From Sphingomonas horti (lineage in GTDB: Bacteria > Pseudomonadota > Alphaproteobacteria > Sphingomonadales > Sphingomonadaceae), in the NCBI RefSeq assembly GCF_009753715.1, contig NZ_WQMS01000016.1:434001-498000 (forward strand): a DNA stretch of 64,000 bases. The letters are read 5' to 3'. The notes beneath the pieces were generated by a model. It saw nothing but the letters and a program-made list of their open reading frames with translations. It made no database searches and was not told the DNA's origin. Positions 45,458 through 54,101 of this stretch are shown here, piece by piece. Position 1 is the first letter of the stretch. Each line of letters starts with the position of its first letter. A program made the position numbers and the translations under genes.

Positions 45458-46123
45458 TCAGTAGCGGCGAAGCAGACCGGCGAGACAGCCCTGGACGCGC
45501 ACCCGGTTAGGGTCATAGCGCTGCGGATCATAAGCACGGTTGGCCGGATCGAGTCGGACCATTGCGCCTTCACGACGGAAATATTTGAGAGTCGCTTCAT
45601 TGTCGTCGACCAGGGCGACGACGATCTGGCCGTCGCGCGCGGTCTCGGCGCGACGGATCAGCGCGTAGTCGCCGTCGAGAATGCCGGCCTCGACCATCGA
45701 ATCGCCCGCGACCTCCAGCGCGTAATGCTCGCCGGGGCCGAGCAGGGCCGCGGGCACGCTGAGGCTGTTCTGCCCCTCCAGCGCCTCGATCGGGGCGCCG
45801 GCCGCGATGCGGCCGTGCAGCGGGATTTCCAGCACATTCTCGTTCGCGGCGACCGGCGGTTGGACGCGCGACGCGGTGGGCGACGCCGCCGCGGGGCCGC
45901 GATCCGCCCGCTCCGGCATCTTCAGTACTTCCAGCGCGCGCGCGCGATTCGGAAGGCGGCGGATGAACTGGCGTTCCTCCAGCGCCGAGATCAGGCGATG
46001 GACGCCGGATTTCGATTTCAGGTCCAGCGCGTCCTTCATCTCCTCGAACGACGGCGAGACGCCGCTTTCGGCCAGCCGGTCGTGAATGAAGCAGAGCAGT
46101 TCATGTTGCTTGCGCGTCAGCAT
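45458..46123 (-). CDS. lexA: LexA repressor
   Basis: A 221-residue SOS repressor. The N-terminal winged helix is [17 protein letters not shown] to about residue 65, with recognition helix [15 protein letters not shown]. The linker carries the self-cleavage Ala-Gly in RIAAGAP; the latent protease has the Ser in GDSMVEAGI and the Lys in EATLKYF. A box GTTC-N7-GTTC lies 16 bases upstream, so autoregulation is expected. moeA is the gene upstream, an order often seen in sphingomonads. Confidence 0.96.
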   Translation of the reverse strand: MLTRKQHELLCFIHDRLAESGVSPSFEEMKDALDLKSKSGVHRLISALEERQFIRRLPNRARALEVLKMPERADRGPAAASPTASRVQPPVAANENVLEIPLHGRIAAGAPIEALEGQNSLSVPAALLGPGEHYALEVAGDSMVEAGILDGDYALIRRAETARDGQIVVALVDDNEATLKYFRREGAMVRLDPANRAYDPQRYDPNRVRVQGCLAGLLRRY

Positions 46124-46138
46124 CGCGGCCCTCCGCCA

Positions 46139-46153
46139 GAACGAATAAGGAAC
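46139..46153 (-). promoter_or_regulatory. SOS (LexA) box upstream of lexA
   Basis: On the minus strand GTTC-CTTATTC-GTTC, a perfect alphaproteobacterial LexA box (GTTC-N7-GTTC), 15 bases before the lexA start codon. It lies between the -10 region and the start. Confidence 0.9.
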
Positions 46154-46181
46154 GTTTATGGCGCAGGCCCGTAACGGTCAA
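46153..46181 (-). promoter_or_regulatory. Probable lexA promoter
   Basis: TTGACC (46181-46176) and TAAACG (46158-46153) are separated by 17 bases; the LexA box starts within the last base of the -10. The -35 overlaps the end of moeA. Confidence 0.5.
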
Positions 46182-47368
46182 GCGACAATCAGAACATCCG
46201 CGAACATCCCTGGTTCGGCCGCCGGCGCGTAGGGCGGGCGCAGCAGCAAAGCGTCCGCCTCGGCGAGCGCGGTGAGAGCGCCGCTGTCCTGCACCACCAG
46301 CGGTCGAACCATGCCGTTCGTGATTGCGGCGCGCACGAAATCGAGGCGCGGCCCATTGGCCGGCGTGCCGACAGCGAGCGGCAGGCGAACGGTGCGGGGC
46401 AGCGGATCGGCCGCGCCGCCAAGTGTTGCGATCAGAGGCTTCAGGAATAGCAGCGCCGTCACGAAGGCGGATACGGGATTGCCGGGCAGGCCGAGCACGA
46501 CGCAACCGCCGAGGCGCCCGGCCATCAGCGGCTTGCCGGGCTTCATCGCCACGCGCCAGAAATCGATCGTGGCGCCGGCCGCTTCGAGCGCGGGACGGAC
46601 CAGGTCGTGATCGCCCACGGAGGCGCCGCCAGTGGTCACGAGCACGTCGCAATCGGCCGCCGCCCGGGAAATCGCGTCGACGAGCAAGGGAAGACTATCG
46701 CCCAATATGCGCCGGGACGCGAGCGCGGCGGGTTCGGCTGAAAGCATCGCGGCCAGCATTGCGGCGTTCGACTCGTAGATCTGCCCCGGACCGATGGCGG
46801 TCCCCGGCGCGGCGAGCTCATGGCCGGTGGAGATAAGCGCAACCCGCGGCCGCCGCCGCACCGGGACCACGGCATGGCCGGCCATCGCGGCAAGGCCGAT
46901 CCGCGCCGGCGTAAGGCGCTCGCCCGCCCGCAACACCGTCGATCCGGCCGAGAAGCTCATGCCCTTGGCACGAACATGAGCGCCCTTCGCCCGTGGGCCT
47001 TTGCCGGCGAGCCGCAGCGTATCCTCGCTTCGCGCGGCTTCCTCCTGGATCAGGATCGTGTCGGCGCCGGCCGGAAGGGGGGCGCCGGTAAAGATGCGCG
47101 CGGCCTCGCCGGTCGCGAGCGGCGCGCCGGGCACGGCTCCGGCGGCAATTTCCTGCACCACCCGCCAGGGGCCGGGCAGCTCGTCATACCGGATCGCATA
47201 GCCGTCCATGGCGGAGAGGTCGGCGAACGGATGGTCCACGCGCGCGCCGATGTTCGCGGCGAGCCAGCGCCCGCTGGCTTCGGCGAGGTCCGCCTGTTCC
47301 TGAGCGAGCGGCGTTGCCAGCGCGAGCAGGCGTGCCTGGGCGTCGGCGAGGGGGAGCGGATCGGCCAT
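46178..47368 (-). CDS. moeA: Molybdopterin molybdotransferase MoeA
   Basis: A 396-residue enzyme that inserts molybdate into adenylylated molybdopterin. Landmarks: FADLSAMDGYAIRYDELPGP near the N-terminus, IFTGAPLPAGADTILIQEE, STGHEL, GQIYESNAAMLAAM, VTTGGASVGDHDLVRPAL and MKPGKPLMAGRLGG. The full set of domains is present. I chose ATG 47368 (MADPLPL); an in-frame ATG at 47380 adds four residues, and neither has a clear ribosome site. In related genomes moaC often precedes moeA; here an unrelated small gene does. Confidence 0.94.
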   Translation of the reverse strand: MADPLPLADAQARLLALATPLAQEQADLAEASGRWLAANIGARVDHPFADLSAMDGYAIRYDELPGPWRVVQEIAAGAVPGAPLATGEAARIFTGAPLPAGADTILIQEEAARSEDTLRLAGKGPRAKGAHVRAKGMSFSAGSTVLRAGERLTPARIGLAAMAGHAVVPVRRRPRVALISTGHELAAPGTAIGPGQIYESNAAMLAAMLSAEPAALASRRILGDSLPLLVDAISRAAADCDVLVTTGGASVGDHDLVRPALEAAGATIDFWRVAMKPGKPLMAGRLGGCVVLGLPGNPVSAFVTALLFLKPLIATLGGAADPLPRTVRLPLAVGTPANGPRLDFVRAAITNGMVRPLVVQDSGALTALAEADALLLRPPYAPAAEPGMFADVLIVA

Positions 47369-47443
47369 GCGCGGCTGCATGGCACAATCGAGGGGACCGG
47401 GGACAGAGCGCAGTGTCGGCGCCCGCGTGTCGGGTAGGAGAGC

Positions 47444-47662
47444 TCAGGCCCCGAACAGGCCGACCTGACGCCCGATCTGACGGTGGATGACAGTGGGCGG
47501 CACGTCAGCAATCTTGCGGCGGCCATGCCAGAGCTCCGCCCCGAAGCCGTTGGGGACCGTGCGAGCCTTGCGGACAGCGGCGAGGTCGTCGAAGGCCTCG
47601 ACGTCCTCCGGCGCGACATGCTGCCCGTCAGAGCCAAGGTGATAAAGCCGATACCAGGTCAT
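47444..47662 (-). CDS. Small conserved-type protein of unknown function
   Basis: A 72-residue protein starting MTWYRLYHLGSDGQHV, then EDVEAFDDLAAVRKARTVPN and a C-terminal ELWHGRRKIADVPP. The pattern YRLY-x-L-D/G-x2, then an acidic helix, then an ExWxGxRKI strand is typical of a small alpha/beta protein family frequent in sphingomonads, with no known function. The frame upstream runs far without coding character, so I take the ATG at 47662. The ribosome site is weak. Confidence 0.65.
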   Translation of the reverse strand: MTWYRLYHLGSDGQHVAPEDVEAFDDLAAVRKARTVPNGFGAELWHGRRKIADVPPTVIHRQIGRQVGLFGA

Positions 47663-47760
47663 GATGGTCCCGCGATCCAAGCCCGGCCGCAACAACGCGG
47701 ACACGCTGGTCCGGGTTCCGTCACAGCGCTGGACGTGAAACGCTTGTTTCCGCAGCGAAT

Positions 47761-48237
47761 CTAGTTGGCGGCCGCCGTTTCGGCGGGCGGACGCTTGCAT
47801 CCCTTGGCGCGCGCTATGCCGCGGAGATAGCCCCGCCGCGCGATTCCGGCATCGACCGCGGCGTCGTAGCGGCGCTGGGCCCCCGCCGCGCCGCTGACCT
47901 CGCGGATGACGCCGCGGAACGGAATGAAGCTGCCGACGACGCTTTTCGCAACCGAGGTCGGCGCAGGGCCGTGCTTCCCCTCGATGCCCGAATCGAAGTC
48001 GGGGCCGAGCACGGCGTCGAGGCTGGCCAGCGCGGTGGTCAATTGCGCGCAGTTCCGGGTGCCCTCGCTGGAATACGGGTCGTCCTGCGCCGAGAGCAGG
48101 ACCGGCGGGATATCCTTCTTCTTCAGATTGACGTCCTCGACCGGCGTCATCGCCGCTTCCTCGGCCACCTTGGTGGCGGGCTGGGCCGGCGCGACCGAGG
48201 CGGAGCAGAGAGCGACGACCAGTATCGCGGCGCGCAT
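47761..48237 (-). CDS. Secreted protein of unknown function
   Basis: A 158-residue exported protein. It has a signal peptide (MRAAILVVALCSASVAPAQ), then a Lys-rich stretch (VNLKKKDIPPVLLSAQDDPY) and a conserved-looking NCAQLTTALASLDAVLGPDFD. A central hydrophobic loop follows (VVGSFIPFRGVIREVSGAAG), and the protein ends in a basic helix with KGCKRPPAE. Two cysteines may pair. The layout looks like periplasmic proteins of unknown role in sphingomonads. ATG 48237 has a perfect AAGGAG seven bases upstream. It is divergent from the coq4-like pair. Confidence 0.75.
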   Translation of the reverse strand: MRAAILVVALCSASVAPAQPATKVAEEAAMTPVEDVNLKKKDIPPVLLSAQDDPYSSEGTRNCAQLTTALASLDAVLGPDFDSGIEGKHGPAPTSVAKSVVGSFIPFRGVIREVSGAAGAQRRYDAAVDAGIARRGYLRGIARAKGCKRPPAETAAAN

Positions 48238-48323
48238 GGGGCATCTCCTTTGCGATCGGCCCGTTCACTGTCTCACGGCTCGGTCGCTTGCACAATCGCG
48301 CCCGCAAAGCTATACTGACAGGC

Positions 48324-49103
48324 ATGTCAGCAACAGTTGCACAGCCTCAGCTTTCGCAGCCGCAGACGCTGCCGGTCCCCGGAATCGCGACGCGCCGCGA
48401 CTGGAAGGGTGCGTGGATCGCGCTTCGCAAGCTCCTCCAGGACGGCAATGACACGGTCCAGGTGTTCCGGATCATGCGTGCATTGAACGCCGGCAACGGC
48501 GCGATGAACTATCATCGGCTGCTCGACGCGCCGGGCGGCGGCCGGATCGCGTTCCGCCGGACCGAGCTTGCGGAGCTGTTCAGCGACCCGGATTATGTGG
48601 CGGGCTTTGCACCAGGGACGGTCGGCGCCGTCTATCGCGAATTCCTGCGGCGCACCGGCTATTCGGCGATGGGGCTGGCGGAAGTCTCGCAGGCGGACAA
48701 TGTGCCGCACGATCCCGAACATCCCTATGCCTGGTTCGGGCGGCGGGAGCGCGACATCCACGACATCTGGCACGTGCTGACCGGCTATCAGGCCGACGAG
48801 CCGCTGGGCGAAGCGTGCCTGGTCGCCTTCTCCTATGCCCAGACCAGGGGGTTGGGCTGGGCCGCGATCGCGCTCGGCGCCTCATTGAAGGCGCGGCGCG
48901 TGACCGGCCGCTGGACCTTCGCCCGCGCGGTGATCGAGGGCTATCGCAACGGCAAGCGCGCGCGCTGGCTGTCGGGCGAGGATTATGAGCTGCTGATGCA
49001 CGAGCCGATCGACCGGGTGCGCAAGCGGCTTGGGATTCCCTACCCCGTCCTTTACCGCCGCGCCCAGGCGGAGCTTGCGGAGACAGGCAAGACCGGCCTC
49101 TGA
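48324..49103 (+). CDS. Coq4 family protein (ubiquinone biosynthesis-like), copy 1
   Basis: A 259-residue Coq4-family protein. The zinc-motif HDIWH is at 146-150, followed by GYQADEPLGE with the Glu at 163, one residue farther than in the eukaryotic HDxxHx11E motif. Coq4 scaffolds or catalyses a late ubiquinone step, recently linked to C1 decarboxylation and hydroxylation of the ring in eukaryotes. Family landmarks GGGRIAFRRTELAELFSDPD and SYAQTRGLGWAAI are present. ATG 48324 is the start (short polar N-terminus). It is paired with a close paralog 43 bases downstream. Confidence 0.88.
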   Translation: MSATVAQPQLSQPQTLPVPGIATRRDWKGAWIALRKLLQDGNDTVQVFRIMRALNAGNGAMNYHRLLDAPGGGRIAFRRTELAELFSDPDYVAGFAPGTVGAVYREFLRRTGYSAMGLAEVSQADNVPHDPEHPYAWFGRRERDIHDIWHVLTGYQADEPLGEACLVAFSYAQTRGLGWAAIALGASLKARRVTGRWTFARAVIEGYRNGKRARWLSGEDYELLMHEPIDRVRKRLGIPYPVLYRRAQAELAETGKTGL

Positions 49104-49146
49104 ATCCATTGCGGAACGGGCGGTTAGACCATAATTGACGGCCGCA

Positions 49147-49923
49147 ATGGCGACCCTAGCAACCGAACGAGCCGGCGCGCCCGAGACACCGATCGTGTAC
49201 GGCACTTCCAGCCGACGCGACTGGAAAGGGGCGTGGGTAGCGCTCCGCAAGCTTCTTTCCGACAGCAACGATACCGTCCAGGCGTTCCGGATCATGCGCG
49301 CGCTGAACGCGGACACGCCGGCCAGGCAATATCGCAAGTTGCTGCAGGCGCCCGGGGGCGGCCGCATCGCTTATCGGCGCGTCGAGCTGTCGGAGCGCTT
49401 CAGCGACCCGAATTTCATCGCGAGCTTCGCGCCCGGTACGGTCGGCGCCGCCTATCGCGATTTTCTTGGCGCAACCGGCTACACGGCGATGGGGCTGGCG
49501 GACGTGTCGGAGGCTCAGCATCTCGAGGACGAGATGGAGCATCCCTATGGCTGGATCGGCCGGCGGGAGCGCGACGTCCACGATATCTGGCACGTGCTGA
49601 CCGGCTATCAGGCCGATGAACCGCTCGGCGAATCCTGCCTGATCGCCTTCTCCTACGCCCAGACCGACGGCCTCGGCTGGGCGGTGATCTCCGGCGGCGC
49701 TGCGCTCAAGTCGCTGCGCATTACCGGCGAGAGCGCGTTCCTGCGCGCGGTCTGGGAAGGCTATCGCAACGGCAAGCGCGCGGACTGGCTGTCAGGCGAG
49801 GATTACGAGCAGCTGCTCCACGAGCCGCTCGCCGACGCGCGGAAGCGGCTGAACATCCCGGAGCCGGTCCGCTATCATCAGGCACGCAAGCGGCTTGCCG
49901 AGCAGGGCCTGACGGGGCTCTGA
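49147..49923 (+). CDS. Coq4 family protein (ubiquinone biosynthesis-like), copy 2
   Basis: A 258-residue tandem paralog of the previous gene. The two share most of the middle region, including RRDWKGAW, LRKLL-D-NDTVQ-FRIMRALNA, HDIWHVLTGYQADEPLGE and WLSGEDYE-LLHEP. The N-terminus and parts after residue 200 have diverged, so this is an old duplication. The metal-binding residues are kept in both, so both could be active. ATG 49147 has no clear Shine-Dalgarno sequence; a TTG at 49135 is an in-frame alternative. recF follows after 20 bases. Confidence 0.88.
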   Translation: MATLATERAGAPETPIVYGTSSRRDWKGAWVALRKLLSDSNDTVQAFRIMRALNADTPARQYRKLLQAPGGGRIAYRRVELSERFSDPNFIASFAPGTVGAAYRDFLGATGYTAMGLADVSEAQHLEDEMEHPYGWIGRRERDVHDIWHVLTGYQADEPLGESCLIAFSYAQTDGLGWAVISGGAALKSLRITGESAFLRAVWEGYRNGKRADWLSGEDYEQLLHEPLADARKRLNIPEPVRYHQARKRLAEQGLTGL

Positions 49924-49943
49924 TCCTCGACTAGACGGGCTTT

Positions 49944-51005
49944 GTGATCGCCCGCCTCTCCCTCACCGACTTCCGTTCCTATCCCGACGCGCTGGTCGAG
50001 CCGGGGCCGGGCCTGGTCATCCTGACCGGCGAGAACGGGGCCGGGAAAACCAATCTGCTCGAAGCGGTCTCGCTGCTGGCGCCCGGGCGTGGACTGAGGG
50101 GCGTGGCTCTGCCCGAGATGGCGCGCCAGGGTGGTCCTGGAGGCTTTACTGTCGCGGCGCGCCTGACGGACGGTGTCGAGCTCGGCACTGGCGCGCTCGC
50201 CTCGGCACCGGAACGACGGGTGGTTCGGATCAACGGCGTCGCGGCGGCCGCGAACGCGCTTGCCGAGCGGCTGTCGGTCCTGTGGCTGACGCCGGCGATG
50301 GACCGGCTGTTCACGGAGAGCACCGGCGGCCGGCGCCGCTTCCTCGACCGGCTCGTCCTGGCGCTCGAGCCCGCCCACGTCCATCATGCGGCCCGGTACG
50401 AAGCTGCGATGCGGGCCCGGACGCGTCTGCTGACCGGCGACGAAGCGGCCGATCCGGCCTGGCTGGCGGCGCTCGAAACGCAGATGCGGGAGCACGGGCT
50501 GGCCGTAGCGGAAGCGCGCACCCGCACCGTCGCCGCCCTGAACGAGCGGATCGCCCGGCAACCGGACAGCATCTTCGCGCGCGCCGGCCTCACCCTGGAC
50601 GGGTGGCACGCTGCCGCGGCCTGGCCGCTCGCCGCCAATCGCAATCGCGATGCCGCCGCTGGGCGTGCGACCGAAGGGCCGCACCGGCAGGACCTGCAGG
50701 TGCGCCACCTCGGCAAAGGCCAAGCGGCGGCGCTGTGCTCAACCGGCGAGCAGAAGGCGCTGCTGATCGGGCTTGTGCTCGCCCATGCCGATCTGGTCAG
50801 CGAGCAGACCGGCCGGCCGCCGGTGCTGCTGCTCGACGAGGTCGCCGCCCACCTCGATCCGCGGCGTCGCGCGGCGCTGCTCGACCGGCTCGGCGCCGGC
50901 GGCGGGCAGGTCTGGATGACCGGAACCGAGCCGGCGCTGTTCGCCGATGCCCCCGCCGGCGCCACCCGGTTGACTGTCGAAAACGCGACGATCCGCCTCT
51001 CCTGA
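49944..51005 (+). CDS. recF: DNA replication and repair protein RecF
   Basis: A 353-residue SMC-like ATPase that loads RecA at gaps through RecOR. The Walker A is GENGAGKTN at about residues 29-37; the ABC signature region is [17 protein letters not shown] and Walker B is [12 protein letters not shown]. Length and order are normal. The start is GTG 49944 ([15 protein letters not shown]). It is not beside dnaN, which lies 9 kb further on the opposite strand, as usual in sphingomonads. It follows the coq4 pair closely on the same strand. Confidence 0.95.
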   Translation: MIARLSLTDFRSYPDALVEPGPGLVILTGENGAGKTNLLEAVSLLAPGRGLRGVALPEMARQGGPGGFTVAARLTDGVELGTGALASAPERRVVRINGVAAAANALAERLSVLWLTPAMDRLFTESTGGRRRFLDRLVLALEPAHVHHAARYEAAMRARTRLLTGDEAADPAWLAALETQMREHGLAVAEARTRTVAALNERIARQPDSIFARAGLTLDGWHAAAAWPLAANRNRDAAAGRATEGPHRQDLQVRHLGKGQAAALCSTGEQKALLIGLVLAHADLVSEQTGRPPVLLLDEVAAHLDPRRRAALLDRLGAGGGQVWMTGTEPALFADAPAGATRLTVENATIRLS

Positions 51006-51082
51006 CGCGCCTTGTTGTTTTCAGTTCATGCAACCGGATGCGCCGCCCCTTGGTTGAGACGCCGGTCAAGAGGAGGAAAGTC

Positions 51083-51724
51083 ATGCGTAAGTTGCTCATC
51101 GGGATCGCCGCGACGGCGACTATGTTGACCGGCATGTCGGCCCCGGCCTTTGCTCAATATTACGGCTCCTATGGCTCAAGCTATACGGGCCGGAATACGA
51201 CCGGCTATTATGGCGCGAACGGCTATTATCGCGATCGCTATGGCGTGTTGCGCGATCGTTACGGGAACCGCGTCAGTGAATCGGCGACCGTTAATGCCGA
51301 CGCAAGCGGCTTCTATGTCGACAATCGTGGCGCGCTTCGCGACCGCCGCGGCCGTCTCGTCACGTCCGCCCGCGCCGAGCGCAACGGTTGGTACCGCGAT
51401 CGCAACGGCTATTGGGTGACAGGCACCGCGGATTATGCCCGCAACGGCTATTACCGCGACCGTTACGGCGTGCTGCGCGATCGCAACGGCAATCGGGTGA
51501 CCGAACAGACGGCCTATAACGGCCGCACCTGGGTCGGCACCGATGGCCGTACCTATTGCCGCAAGAGCGACGGCACGGTCGGCACGGTGGTCGGCGCGGT
51601 TGCCGGCGCGCTGCTCGGCAACGTGATCGACGGCGGCCGCGACCGCGCGGTCGGCACGATCGTCGGTGGCGGCGCGGGCGCGCTCGCCGGGCGCGCGATC
51701 GACCGCAGCGACGACTGCCGCTAG
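51083..51724 (+). CDS. Glycine-zipper protein with YRDRYGVLRDR repeats
   Basis: A 213-residue exported protein. After a signal peptide (MRKLLIGIAATATMLTGMSAPAFAQ) come about four imperfect 20-residue repeats centred on Y-R-D-R-x-G-x-L-R-D-R-x-G-x-x-V, then a short Cys-containing strand (DGRTYCRKSDGTVG). A glycine-zipper membrane hairpin follows (VVGAVAGALLGNVIDGG and VGGGAGALAGRAID), as in SlyB/17-kDa-antigen-like outer-membrane proteins. RBS GAGGAGGAAA precedes ATG 51083. A strong terminator follows at 51744-51772. The next gene shares its last 60 residues. Confidence 0.85.
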   Translation: MRKLLIGIAATATMLTGMSAPAFAQYYGSYGSSYTGRNTTGYYGANGYYRDRYGVLRDRYGNRVSESATVNADASGFYVDNRGALRDRRGRLVTSARAERNGWYRDRNGYWVTGTADYARNGYYRDRYGVLRDRNGNRVTEQTAYNGRTWVGTDGRTYCRKSDGTVGTVVGAVAGALLGNVIDGGRDRAVGTIVGGGAGALAGRAIDRSDDCR

Positions 51725-51743
51725 ACGGCACTGGAGCCGGAGA

Positions 51744-51772
51744 AGGCGGGACCTGCGGGTCCCGCCTTTTTG
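51744..51772 (+). terminator. Intrinsic terminator after the glycine-zipper gene
   Basis: AGGCGGGACC (51744-51753) and GGTCCCGCCT (51758-51767) pair perfectly around TGCG and are followed by TTTTTG. Confidence 0.9.
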
Positions 51773-51831
51773 TTGCCTGCCGTTCAGCGAACCGGGAATA
51801 AGATGGGCGCATCGGGTTCAACGGAGGGTTC

Positions 51832-52335
51832 ATGCGTAAATCTGTTCTGGCCGCCGGGCTTGCCGCCTCGCTGCTGCCATCCGCCGCGGTTGTCGCGCAG
51901 CCGGCGCCGCCGCCGCGCTATGACGATCGCTACGGTGACCGCTATGACCGCTACGACAGCCGCACCCTAGATGCGGATATCGACGCGGCGCAGCGGCGCT
52001 TCGATGCGGCGCAGGCGCGGTTCGATCGCGAACGCGACATCTATGAGCGCGAACGCCAGGCCTATGAGGATGCCCGCGCGCGCTATGAGGCGGAGCGCGA
52101 GCGGCTGGCGGCGCGAGCCTATGACGGGCCGACCTGGCGCGGTGCCGACGGGCAGGTCTATTGCAAGCGCAGCGACGGCACGACCGGAACCATCATCGGC
52201 GGCGTCGCCGGCGCACTGCTCGGCCGTGCGATCGACGGCGGCCGCCGCAGCGCGGTTGGGACGATCCTGGGCGGCGGCGCCGGCGCGCTTGCCGGTCGTG
52301 CGATCGAGAAGAACGGCAACGCGGAATGCCGCTGA
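51832..52335 (+). CDS. Glycine-zipper protein with Arg/Glu-rich coiled coil
   Basis: A 167-residue exported protein. It has a signal peptide (MRKSVLAAGLAASLLPSAAVVAQ), a Tyr/Arg/Asp-rich segment, then a highly charged coiled coil (DAAQRRFDAAQARFDRERD to about residue 98). The C-terminal half (GADGQVYCKRSDGTTGTIIG then the two Gly-zipper helices) is a close paralog of the end of the previous protein. It is likely an outer- or inner-membrane-associated envelope protein; no function is known. It has its own ATG 51832 after the terminator, so it is probably a separate transcript. Confidence 0.82.
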   Translation: MRKSVLAAGLAASLLPSAAVVAQPAPPPRYDDRYGDRYDRYDSRTLDADIDAAQRRFDAAQARFDRERDIYERERQAYEDARARYEAERERLAARAYDGPTWRGADGQVYCKRSDGTTGTIIGGVAGALLGRAIDGGRRSAVGTILGGGAGALAGRAIEKNGNAECR

Positions 52336-52336
52336 A

Positions 52337-52861
52337 TTAGGCTGAGAAGGGCAGGCTCAAGAGGACGAGGTCGTGGACCGCTCCGTCGCGGTCCATGACC
52401 TGGTCCTTCAGGCGAGCCTCGCTTCGGAAGCCATGTTCCTCGAACAGCTGGATCGCGCCGCGCTGGTCCGACGTCATGCGCGCGACCAGCTTCTTCAGCT
52501 CGCGCTGTTCGGCGACCTTGAAAATTTCCTCGAGCAGGCGCCGGCCGACTCCTTGCCCGCGCAGCTGAGGCGAAACGAGGAGCCGCACTTCCCCGACATG
52601 CGTGGACCAGCCGAGCGGGTCGCGCACCAGCGCGCAGCTGCCGACGATCGCGTCGCCGTCCTCCGCGACGAAGCTGTCGATGAAGCCGTCCTCGACCGCT
52701 TCCTGCCAGGCTTCGATCACCTTGCGATGTTTCAGGTCGCGGCCAAGGAACAGCAGGTCATGCTCCGGCAGGCCGCGTGCAAAGCGCAGCATCGCTTCGA
52801 CATCGTCGGGCCGGAACCGGCGGATGGTGACGGGCAGGTGAGTCAAATCGAGCGGATCCAT
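52337..52861 (-). CDS. GNAT family N-acetyltransferase
   Basis: A 174-residue acetyltransferase. The acetyl-CoA motif is VSPQLRGQGVGRRLLEEIF and the C-terminal family motif AIQLFEEHGFRSEARL. The N-terminus (VTIRRFRPDDVEAMLRFARG) has the typical R-x-x-x-x-D entry. The substrate is not predictable. It is convergent with the second glycine-zipper gene, with one base between their stops. Confidence 0.85.
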   Translation of the reverse strand: MDPLDLTHLPVTIRRFRPDDVEAMLRFARGLPEHDLLFLGRDLKHRKVIEAWQEAVEDGFIDSFVAEDGDAIVGSCALVRDPLGWSTHVGEVRLLVSPQLRGQGVGRRLLEEIFKVAEQRELKKLVARMTSDQRGAIQLFEEHGFRSEARLKDQVMDRDGAVHDLVLLSLPFSA

Positions 52862-52889
52862 GCGATGGGATTCGGGGCTGTCGCGCCGA

Positions 52890-53237
52890 TCATCCGCCTT
52901 TCTTCGGCGATTTCTTGGAGGGTTTGGCGGCGGGTGCAGCCTGCCGGTCGGCGATCTGGGCGAGCAGCGCCTCGATCCGGTCCAGCCGCGCCTCGACCCC
53001 GCGCATGCGCGCAGTCATGTCGATCATGTCCTCGCGGCTCGGCATGTTGGCGGCCTCCAGCGCGCGGCTCATCGCTTCCTTTGCCGCTTCCTTGGCCTTC
53101 AGGCCCGCGCTGGTCGCGCCTTGCATGGTCTTGGCGAGGTCGCCGGATTTCATCATCTCGGCACTGAACTGGCTGGCGATGCCTTCCCACTGGCCGAGCA
53201 TCTCGCGGAAGAAAGCGCCGGGATCGGGTTTGGACAT
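52890..53237 (-). CDS. PhaE-like coiled-coil protein (putative PHA synthase subunit type)
   Basis: A 115-residue protein. The first 65 residues are helical and amphipathic (FFREMLGQWEGIASQFSAEM); then a NMPSREDM segment leads into a heptad-type coiled coil (RMRGVEARLDRIEALLAQI) and a Lys/Pro-rich tail. The motif M-P-S-R-E-D-x-x-x-L followed by a coiled coil resembles the C-terminus of class III PHA synthase subunit PhaE, but no phaC is near and the protein is short. It could equally be a phasin-like protein. ATG 53237. It is divergent from imuA. Confidence 0.6.
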   Translation of the reverse strand: MSKPDPGAFFREMLGQWEGIASQFSAEMMKSGDLAKTMQGATSAGLKAKEAAKEAMSRALEAANMPSREDMIDMTARMRGVEARLDRIEALLAQIADRQAAPAAKPSKKSPKKGG

Positions 53238-53316
53238 CAGGCGATCATCGGTGGGAGCGAGCGGCCCGTCAACCTCGCTCGAAAGGATTCGACTCGACTC
53301 AGCATCGCTGAAAGTG

Positions 53317-53331
53317 GAACATAAAGCGAAC
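53317..53331 (+). promoter_or_regulatory. SOS (LexA) box upstream of imuA-imuB
   Basis: GAAC-ATAAAGC-GAAC on the plus strand is the reverse complement of GTTC-N7-GTTC, the alphaproteobacterial LexA box. It ends two bases before the imuA ATG (53334), so it covers the transcription or translation start zone. Confidence 0.9.
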
Positions 53332-53333
53332 AT

Positions 53334-54101
53334 ATGAGTCGAATCACCATGGGACGGGCTTTGCGCCTGAAGCGTCTTCGCGCGGAAGTGCGCGGGATCG
53401 CCGCCGCCGGTAAGGACCCGGCGGCGGTGCTGCCGTTCGGGCTGGATGCGATCGACGCGCGGCTGGCCAGCGGCGGCCTGGCCGATGCCGGCGTGCACGA
53501 AGCGGCCGCGGCGACGCAGAGCTATAGCGACGATGCGGCGGCGACCCTGTTCCTGGCCGGGATCGCCGGACGGCGTGCCGGCAGGCGCGGCACGGTGTTG
53601 TGGGTGGTCGCCCGGCGTGACCTGTTCGCGCCCGGCCTGGCGCAGGCCGGGCTTGCGCCGGGCCAGCTGCTGGTGGCCGAAGCCGAACGCGACGCCGATG
53701 TGCTTGCGGTGATGGAGGAGGGGCTCAGGCACGGCGCGCTCGCAGCCGTGGTCGGTGAAGTCGGCCGCGCCGGGCTGACCGAGACGCGCCGGCTGCAATT
53801 GGCGGCGGAAGAAGGCGGCACGATGGCGCTGCTGCTCCATCGCTGGCGCAAGGGCGATCCCCTGGCCGAGCCTTCGTCGGCGCTCACCCGCTGGCGGATC
53901 GGCTCGGCTCCTTCGGCATCGTTGCCGGTGCCGGGCGTCGGCCGCTCCCGCTGGCAAGTCGAACTTGCCCGCCAGCGCGGCGGACCCGGTTTTTCCCTTT
54001 TGCTGGAGGCTTGCGATGCGCAGGGTCGCCTCGCTCTACCTGCCCTTCCTTCCCACCGACCGGATCAAGCGGATCGCACCGGCGAGCGCCGGGCAGCCTG
54101 A
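53334..54101 (+). CDS. imuA: ImuA (RecA/SulA-like accessory protein of the mutasome)
   Basis: A 255-residue protein related to the N-terminal part of RecA folds but without a clear Walker A. The opening LRAEVRGIAAAGKD-like stretch and DAIDARLASGGLADAGVHEA match the ImuA/SulA-like family, in which the domain supports translesion synthesis. Its 3' end overlaps imuB by 86 bases, so the two are coupled. The LexA box at 53317-53331 makes the pair SOS-inducible. No start other than ATG 53334 is needed. Confidence 0.85.
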   Translation: MSRITMGRALRLKRLRAEVRGIAAAGKDPAAVLPFGLDAIDARLASGGLADAGVHEAAAATQSYSDDAAATLFLAGIAGRRAGRRGTVLWVVARRDLFAPGLAQAGLAPGQLLVAEAERDADVLAVMEEGLRHGALAAVVGEVGRAGLTETRRLQLAAEEGGTMALLLHRWRKGDPLAEPSSALTRWRIGSAPSASLPVPGVGRSRWQVELARQRGGPGFSLLLEACDAQGRLALPALPSHRPDQADRTGERRAA

